Shown: positions 1 through 6,916, counted from the first letter of the stretch. The stretch: 6,916 nt of DNA from an uncultured beta proteobacterium (GCA_903910495.1 CAIVZW010000249.1:1-6916), one strand, 5' to 3'. Notes: generated from the sequence alone by a model not told the origin. A program made the numbers and translations.

Positions 1-737
1 ACGAGTCGTACCAGCGCCAGAACATGGCCTGACAGCGCATAGACTACGAACAGCCCGAACAAGGCCAGCGAAGGCTCGTAGGAAAATAGCGCGAGACTCA
101 GCGCAATGGCGACGATGGCCAGGAAGGGCACGCTGCGGCGCAGGTTGAAATCCTTGAAACTGTAGAAGCGGACACTGCTGACCATCGTGATGCCGGCGAA
201 AATGAGCAGCGTGCAGGCCAGCCAGCGCACCTCCGCGCCAGCCACGTCCAGATCGATCATGACCCAGACGAAACCTGCCACCAGTGCGGCAGCGGCCGGG
301 CTGGGCAAGCCCTGGAAGAAACGCTTGTCGCTCGCTTCGGCAGAACTGTTGAAGCGCGCCAGGCGCAAGGCCGCGCCCACACAGTAGATAAAGGCGGCAA
401 TCCAGCCGAGCCGCCCCATATCCCTGAGCGCCCAGGCGTAGGTCACCAGCGCAGGGGCGACGCCGAAGGAAACCATATCCGAGAGCGAGTCATACTCTGC
501 GCCAAAAGCGCTTTGCGTATGCGTCAGCCGCGCCACGCGCCCGTCCAGACCGTCAAGCACCATGGCCACGAAGATGGCCACTGCGGCCTGTTCGAAACCG
601 CCGCTCATGGCCTTGACAATGGCGAAAAACCCGCAGAACAGCGCTGCCGTAGTTAACAAATTCGGCAGCACATAAATGCCGCGACGGCGCAACTCGGGGT
701 TAAACAGTGTTTTGCGCGGCTTGATTTCGGGCATCAT
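1..737 (-). CDS. pssA: CDP-diacylglycerol--serine O-phosphatidyltransferase (phosphatidylserine synthase), 3' end cut by window edge
   Basis: The enzyme makes phosphatidylserine from CDP-diacylglycerol and serine at the inner membrane; Psd then decarboxylates the product. My translation gives 245 residues before the left edge, with no stop reached, and full-length relatives are usually somewhat longer. The CDP-alcohol phosphotransferase signature is complete: D62, G63, D65, G66, A69, R70, G79, D83 and D87. ALRLARFN (123-130) and FQGLPSP (141-147) are also typical of bacterial membrane-type PssA. Hydrophobic segments lie at about 22-42, 91-122, 148-165, 172-188 and 203-240, consistent with a multi-span membrane protein. 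The gene begins 7 nt after the psd stop, so the two are surely co-transcribed. Two ATGs are adjacent (737 and 734). The AAGG at 738-741 touches the first one, so the second could be the true start. Identity is secure; only the start and the missing C-terminus are uncertain. Confidence 0.95.
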   Translation of the reverse strand, partial: MMPEIKPRKTLFNPELRRRGIYVLPNLLTTAALFCGFFAIVKAMSGGFEQAAVAIFVAMVLDGLDGRVARLTHTQSAFGAEYDSLSDMVSFGVAPALVTYAWALRDMGRLGWIAAFIYCVGAALRLARFNSSAEASDKRFFQGLPSPAAAALVAGFVWVMIDLDVAGAEVRWLACTLLIFAGITMVSSVRFYSFKDFNLRRSVPFLAIVAIALSLALFSYEPSLALFGLFVVYALSGHVLALVRL

Positions 738-744
738 CCTTAAC

Positions 745-1380
745 TCAAGAAAGTTCGGCCAGAACGCTGCTTGAGGCAGAGACTTTTTCGCCGATCACCA
801 CCTTGATCCGGCTATCGAGCGGCAGATAAAGGTCGACGCGCGAACCGAAGCGGATAAACCCATAACGCTGACCGGCCGCCAACTGCGTTCCCGCATCAAC
901 GTAATTCAGGATGCGCCGTGCCACCAGACCGGCGATCTGCACACAGGTAATATCACGCCCGTCATCCGTCTTCAGATGCAGTGCACAACGCTCGTTCTCC
1001 AGTGAAGCCTTGTCCAGCGACGCATTGAGAAAGCTCCCCGGCCTGTACCATTTTTGCTGAACAGTACTCTTGATCGGCGAGCGATTCGAATGCACGTTGA
1101 ATACGTTCATGAACACGCTGACCTTGAGCGCGCGACGATTCAGGTATGGATCATCAGCCTCCTCTACGACGACGATACGCCCATCGGCGGGCGCGACAAC
1201 ACTTTTCGGCCCACCGGCGATAACGCGCGCCGGATCGCGGAAAAATTGCACACAGAAAACGAAGATCAACCAGAACGGTAGCGACCAGAGGCCGGCAGCA
1301 GACACCAGTACGGCAAGAACCAGAGTACCGGCGATGAACGGCCAGCCTTCCTTGGCGAGAATCGGATGCGGATAATTCAT
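745..1380 (-). CDS. psd: Phosphatidylserine decarboxylase proenzyme, short form
   Basis: This is a pyruvoyl enzyme that decarboxylates phosphatidylserine to phosphatidylethanolamine at the inner membrane. From the start chosen here it has 211 residues, normal for the short Psd class. Hydrophobic stretches at about 15-29 and 36-46 anchor the N-terminus. PADG (D66) and VHSNRSP (H97) match the conserved positions of the self-processing endoprotease. RFGSRVDLY carries the cleavage site G179-S180, where the serine becomes the pyruvoyl group of the small chain. An upstream in-frame ATG at 1398 would add six residues. I prefer 1380 because AAGGAG sits 4 nt before it and because MNYPHP..AKEGWPF is the usual Psd N-terminus. 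It lies 136 nt after ilvC and 7 nt before pssA, so two successive steps of phosphatidylethanolamine synthesis are adjacent. Nothing indicates loss of function. Confidence 0.95.
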   Translation of the reverse strand: MNYPHPILAKEGWPFIAGTLVLAVLVSAAGLWSLPFWLIFVFCVQFFRDPARVIAGGPKSVVAPADGRIVVVEEADDPYLNRRALKVSVFMNVFNVHSNRSPIKSTVQQKWYRPGSFLNASLDKASLENERCALHLKTDDGRDITCVQIAGLVARRILNYVDAGTQLAAGQRYGFIRFGSRVDLYLPLDSRIKVVIGEKVSASSSVLAELS

Positions 1381-1384
1381 TAGA

Positions 1385-1390
1385 CTCCTT
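1385..1390 (-). promoter_or_regulatory. Ribosome binding site that fixes the psd start
   Basis: AAGGAG on the minus strand, 4 nt before ATG 1380-1378. It lies inside what would be coding sequence if the ATG at 1398 were used, so it argues for the shorter protein. Confidence 0.8.
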
Positions 1391-1397
1391 GAAAGCA

Positions 1398-1429
1398 TTT
1401 GGGCGGGTCAGAATCCGACACCGCCCAAA
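1398..1429 (-). repeat. Inverted repeat (stem-loop) just upstream of psd
   Basis: TTTGGGCGG (1398-1406) and CCGCCCAAA (1421-1429) form a perfect 9-bp stem. Inside it GTC (1407-1409) can pair with GAC (1417-1419) across one bulged A, leaving a 7-nt loop. In the ilvC-to-psd transcript the hairpin ends 7 nt before the psd Shine-Dalgarno. Neither side has a run of T, so it is not a classical intrinsic terminator. It could be a processing or stability element, a weak attenuator, or a control on psd translation. The pairing is seen directly; the role is unknown. Confidence 0.6.
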
Positions 1430-1434
1430 GCGAA

Positions 1435-1501
1435 GACGGGGCTAGGCGCGCGGGCGAAGACAGTGCTTTTGCACGGCAAGCCCAGGCAACAACGCCCCGT
1501 C
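1435..1501 (-). repeat. Nested inverted repeats in the ilvC-psd gap
   Basis: GACGGGGC (1435-1442) and GCCCCGTC (1494-1501) form an 8-bp outer stem. Inside, GGGC (1452-1455) can pair with GCCC (1480-1483), which encloses GTGC-TTTT-GCAC (1463-1474), a 4-bp hairpin. No T-tract follows on the minus strand, so a rho-independent terminator is not supported. It may be the folded 3' end of the ilv message or an intercistronic processing site. The GC-rich base composition makes chance pairing a real possibility. Confidence 0.4.
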
Positions 1502-1516
1502 GAGCGGCCACCCAAA

Positions 1517-3065
<1,549 letters not shown>

Positions 3066-3077
3066 AGTGTCGTTCCC

Positions 3078-4781
3078 TTACAGATTTTCACCAGCCAGAA
3101 CCATCTCGGACAGCCCCTTGCCCGCCGCCACCATCGGGAAGACATTGGCCTCCCGGGCGGTACGGATATCAAGGAATACCAGATCGTCCTTATGGTCTAT
3201 GAAAGCCCTCTTCAGCGCCAACTCGACGTCTTCAGGCTTATCCACGCGAATGCCGACGTGTCCGTAAGCCTCGGCCAGCTTGACGAAATCGGGGATCGAA
3301 TCCATGTAGGTCTGCGAATAACGGCGGCTGTAGAACATTTCCTGCCACTGGCGAACCATGCCCAGATAGCCATTGTTGAGCAGGATGATCTTGATCGGCA
3401 ATCCGAACTGCTTGGCAGTGGAAAGCTCCTGAATGCACATCTGGATCGACCCGTCACCGGTGATGCAGACGACCGGCATATCCGGATTCGCCAGTTGTGC
3501 GCCAATGGCGTACGGAAGGCCAACCCCCATCGTTCCTGCACCGCCCGAGTTGATCCAGCGGCGCGGCTTGTCGAATTTGTAGTACTGCGCGGCCCACATC
3601 TGGTGCTGGCCGACGTCCGACGTAACAATTGCGTTACCGCCCGTCAATTCCCACAGTTTTTCGATGACATACTGCGGCATGATCGCATCACCCATCGAGT
3701 AGTCCGTGCACTTGGTCGCACGCCATCCCTCGACTTCCTTCCACCAGTCCGCAACCTCCGCCATTGGCTTTTCAGTCTCAAGCAGCTTGATCATCTCCTC
3801 AAGGACATCGGCCACGTTGCCGACAATCGGCACATCCACGCGAACGCGCTTCGAGATCGAAGACGGATCGATGTCAATATGAATGATCTTGCGCGGAATC
3901 GAAGCGAAATCTTCCGGATTACCGATCACGCGGTCGTCAAAACGCGCACCGATGGCCAGTAGCACGTCGCAATGCTGCATCGCCATGTTGGCTTCGACCG
4001 TGCCATGCATGCCCGGCATGCCAAGAAACTGCGGATCGCTTGCCGGATAGGCGCCCAGCCCCATCAGCGTATTGGTAATCGGAAAACCGAGCAGGCGTGT
4101 GAGCTTCGTCAGTTGTTCGGAGGCATTGGAAAGGATAACGCCGCCGCCAGAGTAGATCACCGGGCGTTTGGCGCCGAGCAGCAACTGCACGGCTTTCTTG
4201 ATCTGCCCGAGATGCCCCTTGACCACCGGGTTGTAGGAGCGCATGTGCACTTCTTTCGGGTACTCGAACTTGCATTTTGCTGCCGTAATGTCCTTGGGAA
4301 TATCAACCACGACCGGACCCGGACGACCCGTCTTGGCAATGTAGAACGCCTTTTTCATCGTCATGGCGATGTCGCGCACGTCCTTGATCAGGAAGTTGTG
4401 CTTGACGCAGGGACGGGTAATCCCGACCGTATCGCACTCCTGGAAAGCATCCTGGCCGATATAGTGCGTCGGCACCTGACCCGAGATAACGACCAGCGGG
4501 ATCGAGTCCATGTACGCCGTCGCAATGCCGGTCACCGCGTTGGTCGCCCCGGGACCTGAGGTCACCAGCGCCACGCCAATGCCATTCGACGAACGGGACA
4601 AGGCATCGGCCGCATGCACGGCGGCCTGTTCGTGGCGAACCAGAACGTGCTTGATCTGATCCTGCTTGAACAGTTCATCGTAAATATGGAGAACCGACCC
4701 GCCCGGATAGCCGAATACATATTCGACCTTTTCTTCCTGCAGGCACCTGATTACAATCTCCGCACCGGTCATCATTGTCAT
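3078..4781 (-). CDS. ilvI: Acetolactate synthase catalytic (large) subunit
   Basis: This is the thiamine-diphosphate and FAD enzyme that condenses two pyruvates to 2-acetolactate, or pyruvate with 2-oxobutyrate to 2-aceto-2-hydroxybutyrate. It is the committed step of branched-chain amino acid synthesis. The 567 residues fit the family. The N-terminal ThDP domain has FGYPGG and the catalytic glutamate E51 in RHEQAAVHAAD. The central FAD domain includes GARFDDRV near 278-285. The C-terminal domain carries VGQHQMWAAQ and the metal/diphosphate motif, GDGS at 442-445 through LLNN ending at 470. The ATG at 4781 is preferred to the nearby in-frame ATGs at 4775 and 4772 because AAGG lies 8 nt before it. 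The symbol ilvI rather than ilvB is chosen for the adjacent ilvH. It is the first gene of the operon, behind the promoter at 4828-4856. Confidence 0.97.
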   Translation of the reverse strand: MTMMTGAEIVIRCLQEEKVEYVFGYPGGSVLHIYDELFKQDQIKHVLVRHEQAAVHAADALSRSSNGIGVALVTSGPGATNAVTGIATAYMDSIPLVVISGQVPTHYIGQDAFQECDTVGITRPCVKHNFLIKDVRDIAMTMKKAFYIAKTGRPGPVVVDIPKDITAAKCKFEYPKEVHMRSYNPVVKGHLGQIKKAVQLLLGAKRPVIYSGGGVILSNASEQLTKLTRLLGFPITNTLMGLGAYPASDPQFLGMPGMHGTVEANMAMQHCDVLLAIGARFDDRVIGNPEDFASIPRKIIHIDIDPSSISKRVRVDVPIVGNVADVLEEMIKLLETEKPMAEVADWWKEVEGWRATKCTDYSMGDAIMPQYVIEKLWELTGGNAIVTSDVGQHQMWAAQYYKFDKPRRWINSGGAGTMGVGLPYAIGAQLANPDMPVVCITGDGSIQMCIQELSTAKQFGLPIKIILLNNGYLGMVRQWQEMFYSRRYSQTYMDSIPDFVKLAEAYGHVGIRVDKPEDVELALKRAFIDHKDDLVFLDIRTAREANVFPMVAAGKGLSEMVLAGENL

Positions 4782-4827
4782 TGCCGTCGCCTTACCTTAT
4801 CGAGTCAATTACTTGAAAAAACATGCA

Positions 4828-4856
4828 ACGTTAAAGCCTAGATTACAATTGGTCAA
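4828..4856 (-). promoter_or_regulatory. Candidate sigma70-type promoter for the ilv operon
   Basis: On the minus strand TTGACC (4851-4856, 5 of 6 consensus) is followed by exactly 17 nt and then TAACGT (4828-4833, 3 of 6). Transcription would start near 4821, giving a leader of about 40 nt before ilvI. That is too short for a leader-peptide attenuator of the ilvG/ilvB type or for a T-box. The assignment rests on the good -35 box, ideal spacing and position; the -10 is weak, so an activator may be needed. Confidence 0.45.
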
Positions 4857-4861
4857 GACTC

Positions 4862-4873
4862 CCGCCCGGGCGG
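4862..4873. promoter_or_regulatory. Perfect 12-bp palindrome between the divergent operons
   Basis: CCGCCCGGGCGG is fully self-complementary. It lies 5 bp upstream of the predicted ilv -35 box and about 50 bp before the sigma-factor start. TTGG (4849-4852) and CCAA (4874-4877) add a looser outer symmetry. It could be an operator serving one or both operons, but GC-only palindromes arise fairly easily in such DNA. No known regulator motif is recognised. Confidence 0.3.
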
Positions 4874-4906
4874 CCAAGTTTTAGCGATAGTATCCTGTCA
4901 CCCATA

Positions 4907-4913
4907 AAAAGGA
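4907..4913 (+). promoter_or_regulatory. Ribosome binding site of the sigma-factor gene
   Basis: AAAAGGA is the only purine-rich Shine-Dalgarno candidate before the sigma-factor reading frame. It lies 2 nt from TTG 4916, too close for normal use, and 8 nt from CTG 4922, a good distance. It therefore bears on which unusual start codon is used. Confidence 0.55.
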
Positions 4914-4915
4914 TT

Positions 4916-5485
4916 TTGATCCTGGCCAGCCAACGCGAACTGTCGGATTTTCTCGCCACATCGGAGCGACGCGCTTTCAAACAAGCCATGTTTGCCGTGC
5001 GTAACGAAGAGTCAGCGCTTGATATCGTTCAGGACTCGATGATGAAACTCGCTGAAAAATATGGCGACCGCCCGGCAGAAGAACTGCCGATGCTCTTTCA
5101 GCGCATCATTCAGAACACGATTCGTGACTATTATCGGCGTAGCAAAGTTCGCTCTTTGTGGACCACGCTTCTTTCTTCATTCTCATCGGGTGACGAGAAT
5201 GAGCACGACCCGCTGGAAACTCTGGAGGTGGAAACAGAGTCTTACACTCCGAACACCCCGGACGGGCAGTTATTGCAATCGCAAGTCCTTGTAATTATTG
5301 AAAAAGAGATTAAACTTCTACCTGCACGTCAACGCGAAGCCTTCCTCATGCGTTACTGGGAAGACATGGACGTTGCGGAAACTGCGTCGGCAATGGGCTG
5401 TTCGGAAGGCAGTGTGAAAACGCACTGCTCGCGTGCCACCCATACCTTGGCAGTTGCCTTGAAAGCAAAGGGAATCACCTTATGA
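4916..5485 (+). CDS. ECF-type RNA polymerase sigma factor
   Basis: This protein would direct RNA polymerase to its own promoter set in the cytoplasm. Numbered from TTG 4916 it has 189 residues. Sigma region 2 spans about 17-80, with DIVQDSMMKLAEKY as the core-binding helix and IIQNTIRDYYRRSKVR as the -10-recognition end. An acidic linker (about 91-118) is longer than in many ECF factors. Region 4 (about 125-183) has LLPARQREAFLMRYWEDM and the helix-turn-helix ETASAMGCSEGSVKTHCSRA. There is no C-terminal extension. No ATG or GTG start exists: TTG 4916 is very close to the Shine-Dalgarno, whereas CTG 4922 (187 residues) has 8-nt spacing and would begin at ASQRELSDF. Upstream the frame is open only to 4835. 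The gene heads a plus-strand operon, and its TGA overlaps the next ATG. The target regulon cannot be seen; no convincing promoter upstream was found. Confidence 0.85.
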   Translation: MILASQRELSDFLATSERRAFKQAMFAVRNEESALDIVQDSMMKLAEKYGDRPAEELPMLFQRIIQNTIRDYYRRSKVRSLWTTLLSSFSSGDENEHDPLETLEVETESYTPNTPDGQLLQSQVLVIIEKEIKLLPARQREAFLMRYWEDMDVAETASAMGCSEGSVKTHCSRATHTLAVALKAKGITL

Positions 5486-5859
5486 ACGAACAACATTTCG
5501 CCTATAAGATCAGACAGCATCTTAACCGGGGATTGTACGAGCTACGCCCGGAGACGGCCAGCCGCCTCGCCGTAGCCAGACAAAATGCACTGGCCCGCCA
5601 GAAACAGGCGGTAAGTCTGTCGGTACTGGCCACCGCGGGCAGTTTCGTTCACTATCAATTCGCCAACCTGCGCCTGAAGCAGGTACTCGTCTCGCTCGCC
5701 TTGCTCCTGTGCGTCGTGGGTTCGACTTTCTGGCAGGCTGACCGGCGCGTCGCCGAACTGGGTGTCATTGATAGCGCGCTGCTTGCCGATGATCTGCCGA
5801 TTGGTGCATTCACCGACAAAGGCTTTAATGCATGGCTACAACGCGCCTCGTCGGAATAA
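5482..5859 (+). CDS. DUF3619-like single-span membrane protein, possible anti-sigma factor
   Basis: The protein has 125 residues. About 67 N-terminal residues are polar and strongly basic (YKIRQHLNRG, LAVARQNALARQKQ). One hydrophobic helix follows at about 68-84 (QVLVSLALLLCVVGSTF), then a tail of about 40 residues. Positive charges on the N-terminal side predict a cytoplasmic N-terminus and a periplasmic tail. It resembles the betaproteobacterial DUF3619 family from memory; no function is established to my knowledge. The ATG overlaps the sigma-factor stop (ATGA), with AAAGGGA 8 nt upstream. A small membrane protein coupled directly to a sigma-factor gene is the classic anti-sigma arrangement. 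However, no zinc anti-sigma HxxxCxxC motif is present, and its only cysteine (C77) is in the membrane span. The gene call is strong; the anti-sigma role is inference. Confidence 0.8.
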   Translation: MNEQHFAYKIRQHLNRGLYELRPETASRLAVARQNALARQKQAVSLSVLATAGSFVHYQFANLRLKQVLVSLALLLCVVGSTFWQADRRVAELGVIDSALLADDLPIGAFTDKGFNAWLQRASSE

Positions 5860-6398
5860 TTTTCTGTTGTGTTCTCGCAAGCACGGGTTGGGCAGCAACG
5901 TCCAGCCCGTCGCTCATTGCAACCCCCCCGCAGCCCAAGTGGAGCGATTTGTCGGTGCAACAGAAGATCGTCCTTGCACCGCTGAGTGACGACTGGGATT
6001 CACTGGAGAACTACCGTCAGAAAAAATGGCTCCACATTGTTGCGCGCTTTTCCACAATTTCTCCGGAAGAGCAACGCCGGATTCAGGAACATATGCAGGA
6101 ATGGGCCAAACTGACGTCAGAAGAACGGCGCTTGGCACGCGAAAACTTCAAGGCGGCGAACCAGTTGCCCAGCGAGAAAAAGAAACAACTCCGGCAGAAG
6201 TGGGAAGAGTACTCGAACCTGCCTGAAGACGAAAAAGAGAAGCTGAAACAGCAAGCGGCCAGCAAACCCGTACCAAAACCCGGCCGGCCGGCGGCAATTG
6301 CTCCCTTGCCCCCAGTGCCTGTTGCCAACTTGCCGGCAATTGAAGCAGCGCAGCCGCTTGCCGCGACGACGGTCGCTGAAACCACGACCAAACCCTGA
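5832..6398 (+). CDS. Exported DUF3106-like protein with six 18-residue repeats
   Basis: The protein has 188 residues. A signal peptide covers about 1-22, with a hydrophobic core (LVGIIFCCVLAS) and probable cleavage after GWA or GWAA, so it should be periplasmic. Residues 37-144 form six consecutive 18-residue units starting at 37, 55, 73, 91, 109 and 127. The lead residues are W, W, F, W, A and Y. Each unit has L or I at +3, usually an acidic residue around +6/+7, and a mostly hydrophobic residue at +11. The repeats look helical. The tail (about 145-188) is rich in proline and alanine and probably disordered. It fits DUF3106 from memory; no biochemical function is known to me. The start overlaps the preceding gene by 28 nt, with AAAGG 9 nt upstream. 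Its location between a candidate anti-sigma gene and a membrane gene suggests a periplasmic sensing or partner role, which is unproven. Confidence 0.82.
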   Translation: MATTRLVGIIFCCVLASTGWAATSSPSLIATPPQPKWSDLSVQQKIVLAPLSDDWDSLENYRQKKWLHIVARFSTISPEEQRRIQEHMQEWAKLTSEERRLARENFKAANQLPSEKKKQLRQKWEEYSNLPEDEKEKLKQQAASKPVPKPGRPAAIAPLPPVPVANLPAIEAAQPLAATTVAETTTKP

Positions 6399-6757
6399 TG
6401 TCGTTCCCAGACGGCTTTGCCTGCCCGGGGATACTGCGCCGGCTGGCCGCCATGTGTTACGAAACCCTGCTCTTGTCGGGCGTCCTGGCCGTAAGCTTCA
6501 TCCTGCCGCACGTACTGCTTGGAGCCTTTGCCCATCACGCGGCCACGGCGATGGTTCTGTGGATACATCTGTTTCTCGTGATGCTCGTCTATTTCGTCGG
6601 CTTCTGGAGTCATGGCGGGCAGACACTGGCCATGAAAACCTGGCGCATCCGGCTGCTAACGCAAAGCGGACGGGCCATTCGTCCGGCACAGGCCCTGCTC
6701 CGCTATCTGCTGTGCTGGCCCAGTCTGGCGCTGGGCGGAGTCGGCATCCGAAATTGA
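6398..6757 (+). CDS. RDD-family membrane protein, apparently truncated at the C-terminus
   Basis: The protein has 119 residues. The RDD-like N-terminus contains RRLAAMCYETLLL (14-26), with YE where many relatives have an aspartate. Two membrane segments follow at about 24-44 and 51-69. Next come GGQTLAMKTWRIRLL (73-87) and ALLRYLLCW (99-107), both typical of the family. Relatives normally continue through a final conserved stretch of the type WALFDRDxQxxHDRLAGT. Here the reading ends GGVGIRN and stops, lacking roughly 30 residues, and neither other forward frame restores them. The ATG overlaps the preceding TGA by one base, making it the fourth coupled gene of the operon. RDD proteins are small integral membrane proteins of mostly unknown function. 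The truncated product may be unstable or inactive. Family assignment is fairly sure; the truncation claim relies on remembered family structure. Confidence 0.78.
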   Translation: MSFPDGFACPGILRRLAAMCYETLLLSGVLAVSFILPHVLLGAFAHHAATAMVLWIHLFLVMLVYFVGFWSHGGQTLAMKTWRIRLLTQSGRAIRPAQALLRYLLCWPSLALGGVGIRN

Positions 6758-6783
6758 ACGGTCAAACGTAAGGAAGCCTATAG

Positions 6784-6916
6784 ATGCGCAGTGCCTTTAT
6801 CCGCGAACTGGAAAAGCAGCTTCCCCATCCTGCGACTAAGCCGAAGGTCGCGCCACTCGAAGTGAGATTCTTAGCATGGTTCAACAACCTGCCTGAGTTC
6901 ACCCGTAATCGACCAT
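6784..6916 (+). CDS. Unrecognised protein, 5' part only
   Basis: An open frame of 44 codons runs from ATG 6784 off the right edge without a stop. TAAGGA (6769-6774) lies 9 nt upstream, a reasonable ribosome binding site. The visible protein begins RSAFIRELEKQLPHPA and continues with APLEVRFLAWFNNLPEFTR: a polar, basic N-terminus followed by a mixed helix, with no signal peptide or membrane span. I do not recognise the family. It begins 26 nt after the truncated RDD gene. Base composition falls from roughly 60-68% G+C in the 60-base lines of the RDD gene that I counted to about 52% here. It may belong to a different DNA segment, but with this little sequence no function can be offered. Confidence 0.55.
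   Translation, partial: MRSAFIRELEKQLPHPATKPKVAPLEVRFLAWFNNLPEFTRNRP

Noticed and set aside
1398..1516. Rho-independent terminator after ilvC.
   Set aside because: Stem-loops exist, but none is followed by a run of T on the minus strand, so only inverted repeats are reported.
4813..4849. Possible plus-strand promoter for the sigma-factor operon using TTGAAA (4813), TAGATT (4839) or TACAAT (4844).
   Set aside because: TTGAAA to TAGATT has a 20-nt spacer, and TACAAT has no -35 box at 16-18 nt. No pair is good enough to annotate, and no RpoE-type GGAACTT/TCTGA pair was seen either.
4911..4930. TTTGATCCTGGC matches the conserved 5' end of 16S rRNA genes.
   Set aside because: The match is only about a dozen bases, and the downstream sequence is a clear sigma-factor coding frame with no rRNA character. 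Chance similarity.
5482..5859. Zinc-binding anti-sigma (ZAS) domain in the DUF3619-like protein.
   Set aside because: There is no HxxxCxxC motif, and the only cysteine is within the membrane helix.
6083..6613. Open frame of 176 codons on the minus strand across the DUF3106 and RDD genes.
   Set aside because: It spans two genes joined by a stop-start overlap on the plus strand. Its low-complexity serine/cysteine-rich protein is typical of a reverse-strand artefact.

Overview
The window looks like ordinary chromosomal DNA from a betaproteobacterium, most likely near the Rhodocyclales (Dechloromonas/Azonexus-like). This rests on recalled gene order and protein style, not on a database search. 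There are two divergent blocks around a 134-bp intergenic region (4782-4915).

Minus-strand block, read right to left from 4781 to the left edge: ilvI, ilvH and ilvC, then psd and pssA. ilvI and ilvH encode the catalytic and regulatory subunits of acetolactate synthase. ilvC encodes ketol-acid reductoisomerase. Together they perform the first two common steps of valine/isoleucine synthesis. psd and pssA encode the last two enzymes of phosphatidylethanolamine synthesis; pssA runs off the left edge. The ilv genes are tightly packed (12 and 40 nt gaps). psd lies 136 nt beyond ilvC, behind inverted repeats with no U-tract, and pssA follows psd after 7 nt. A sigma70-type promoter (TTGACC-17-TAACGT) fits upstream of ilvI and would give a leader of only about 40 nt.

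Plus-strand block from about 4916 rightward: an ECF-type sigma factor with a non-ATG start, a single-span membrane protein (DUF3619-like), an exported protein (DUF3106-like) built from six 18-residue repeats, and an RDD-type membrane protein. Consecutive genes overlap (4, 28 and 1 nt), so they are almost certainly one translationally coupled operon. The layout resembles a sigma factor / membrane anti-sigma / periplasmic sensor module. That role is inference and is the best candidate here for a poorly described system.

At the right end the RDD protein stops just before the family's conserved last segment. After 26 nt a different small gene starts and is cut by the window edge. This suggests a deletion or insertion junction near 6745-6760. 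No rRNA, tRNA, CRISPR array or recognisable insertion sequence was seen, and no stretch over 300 bases lacks a gene.
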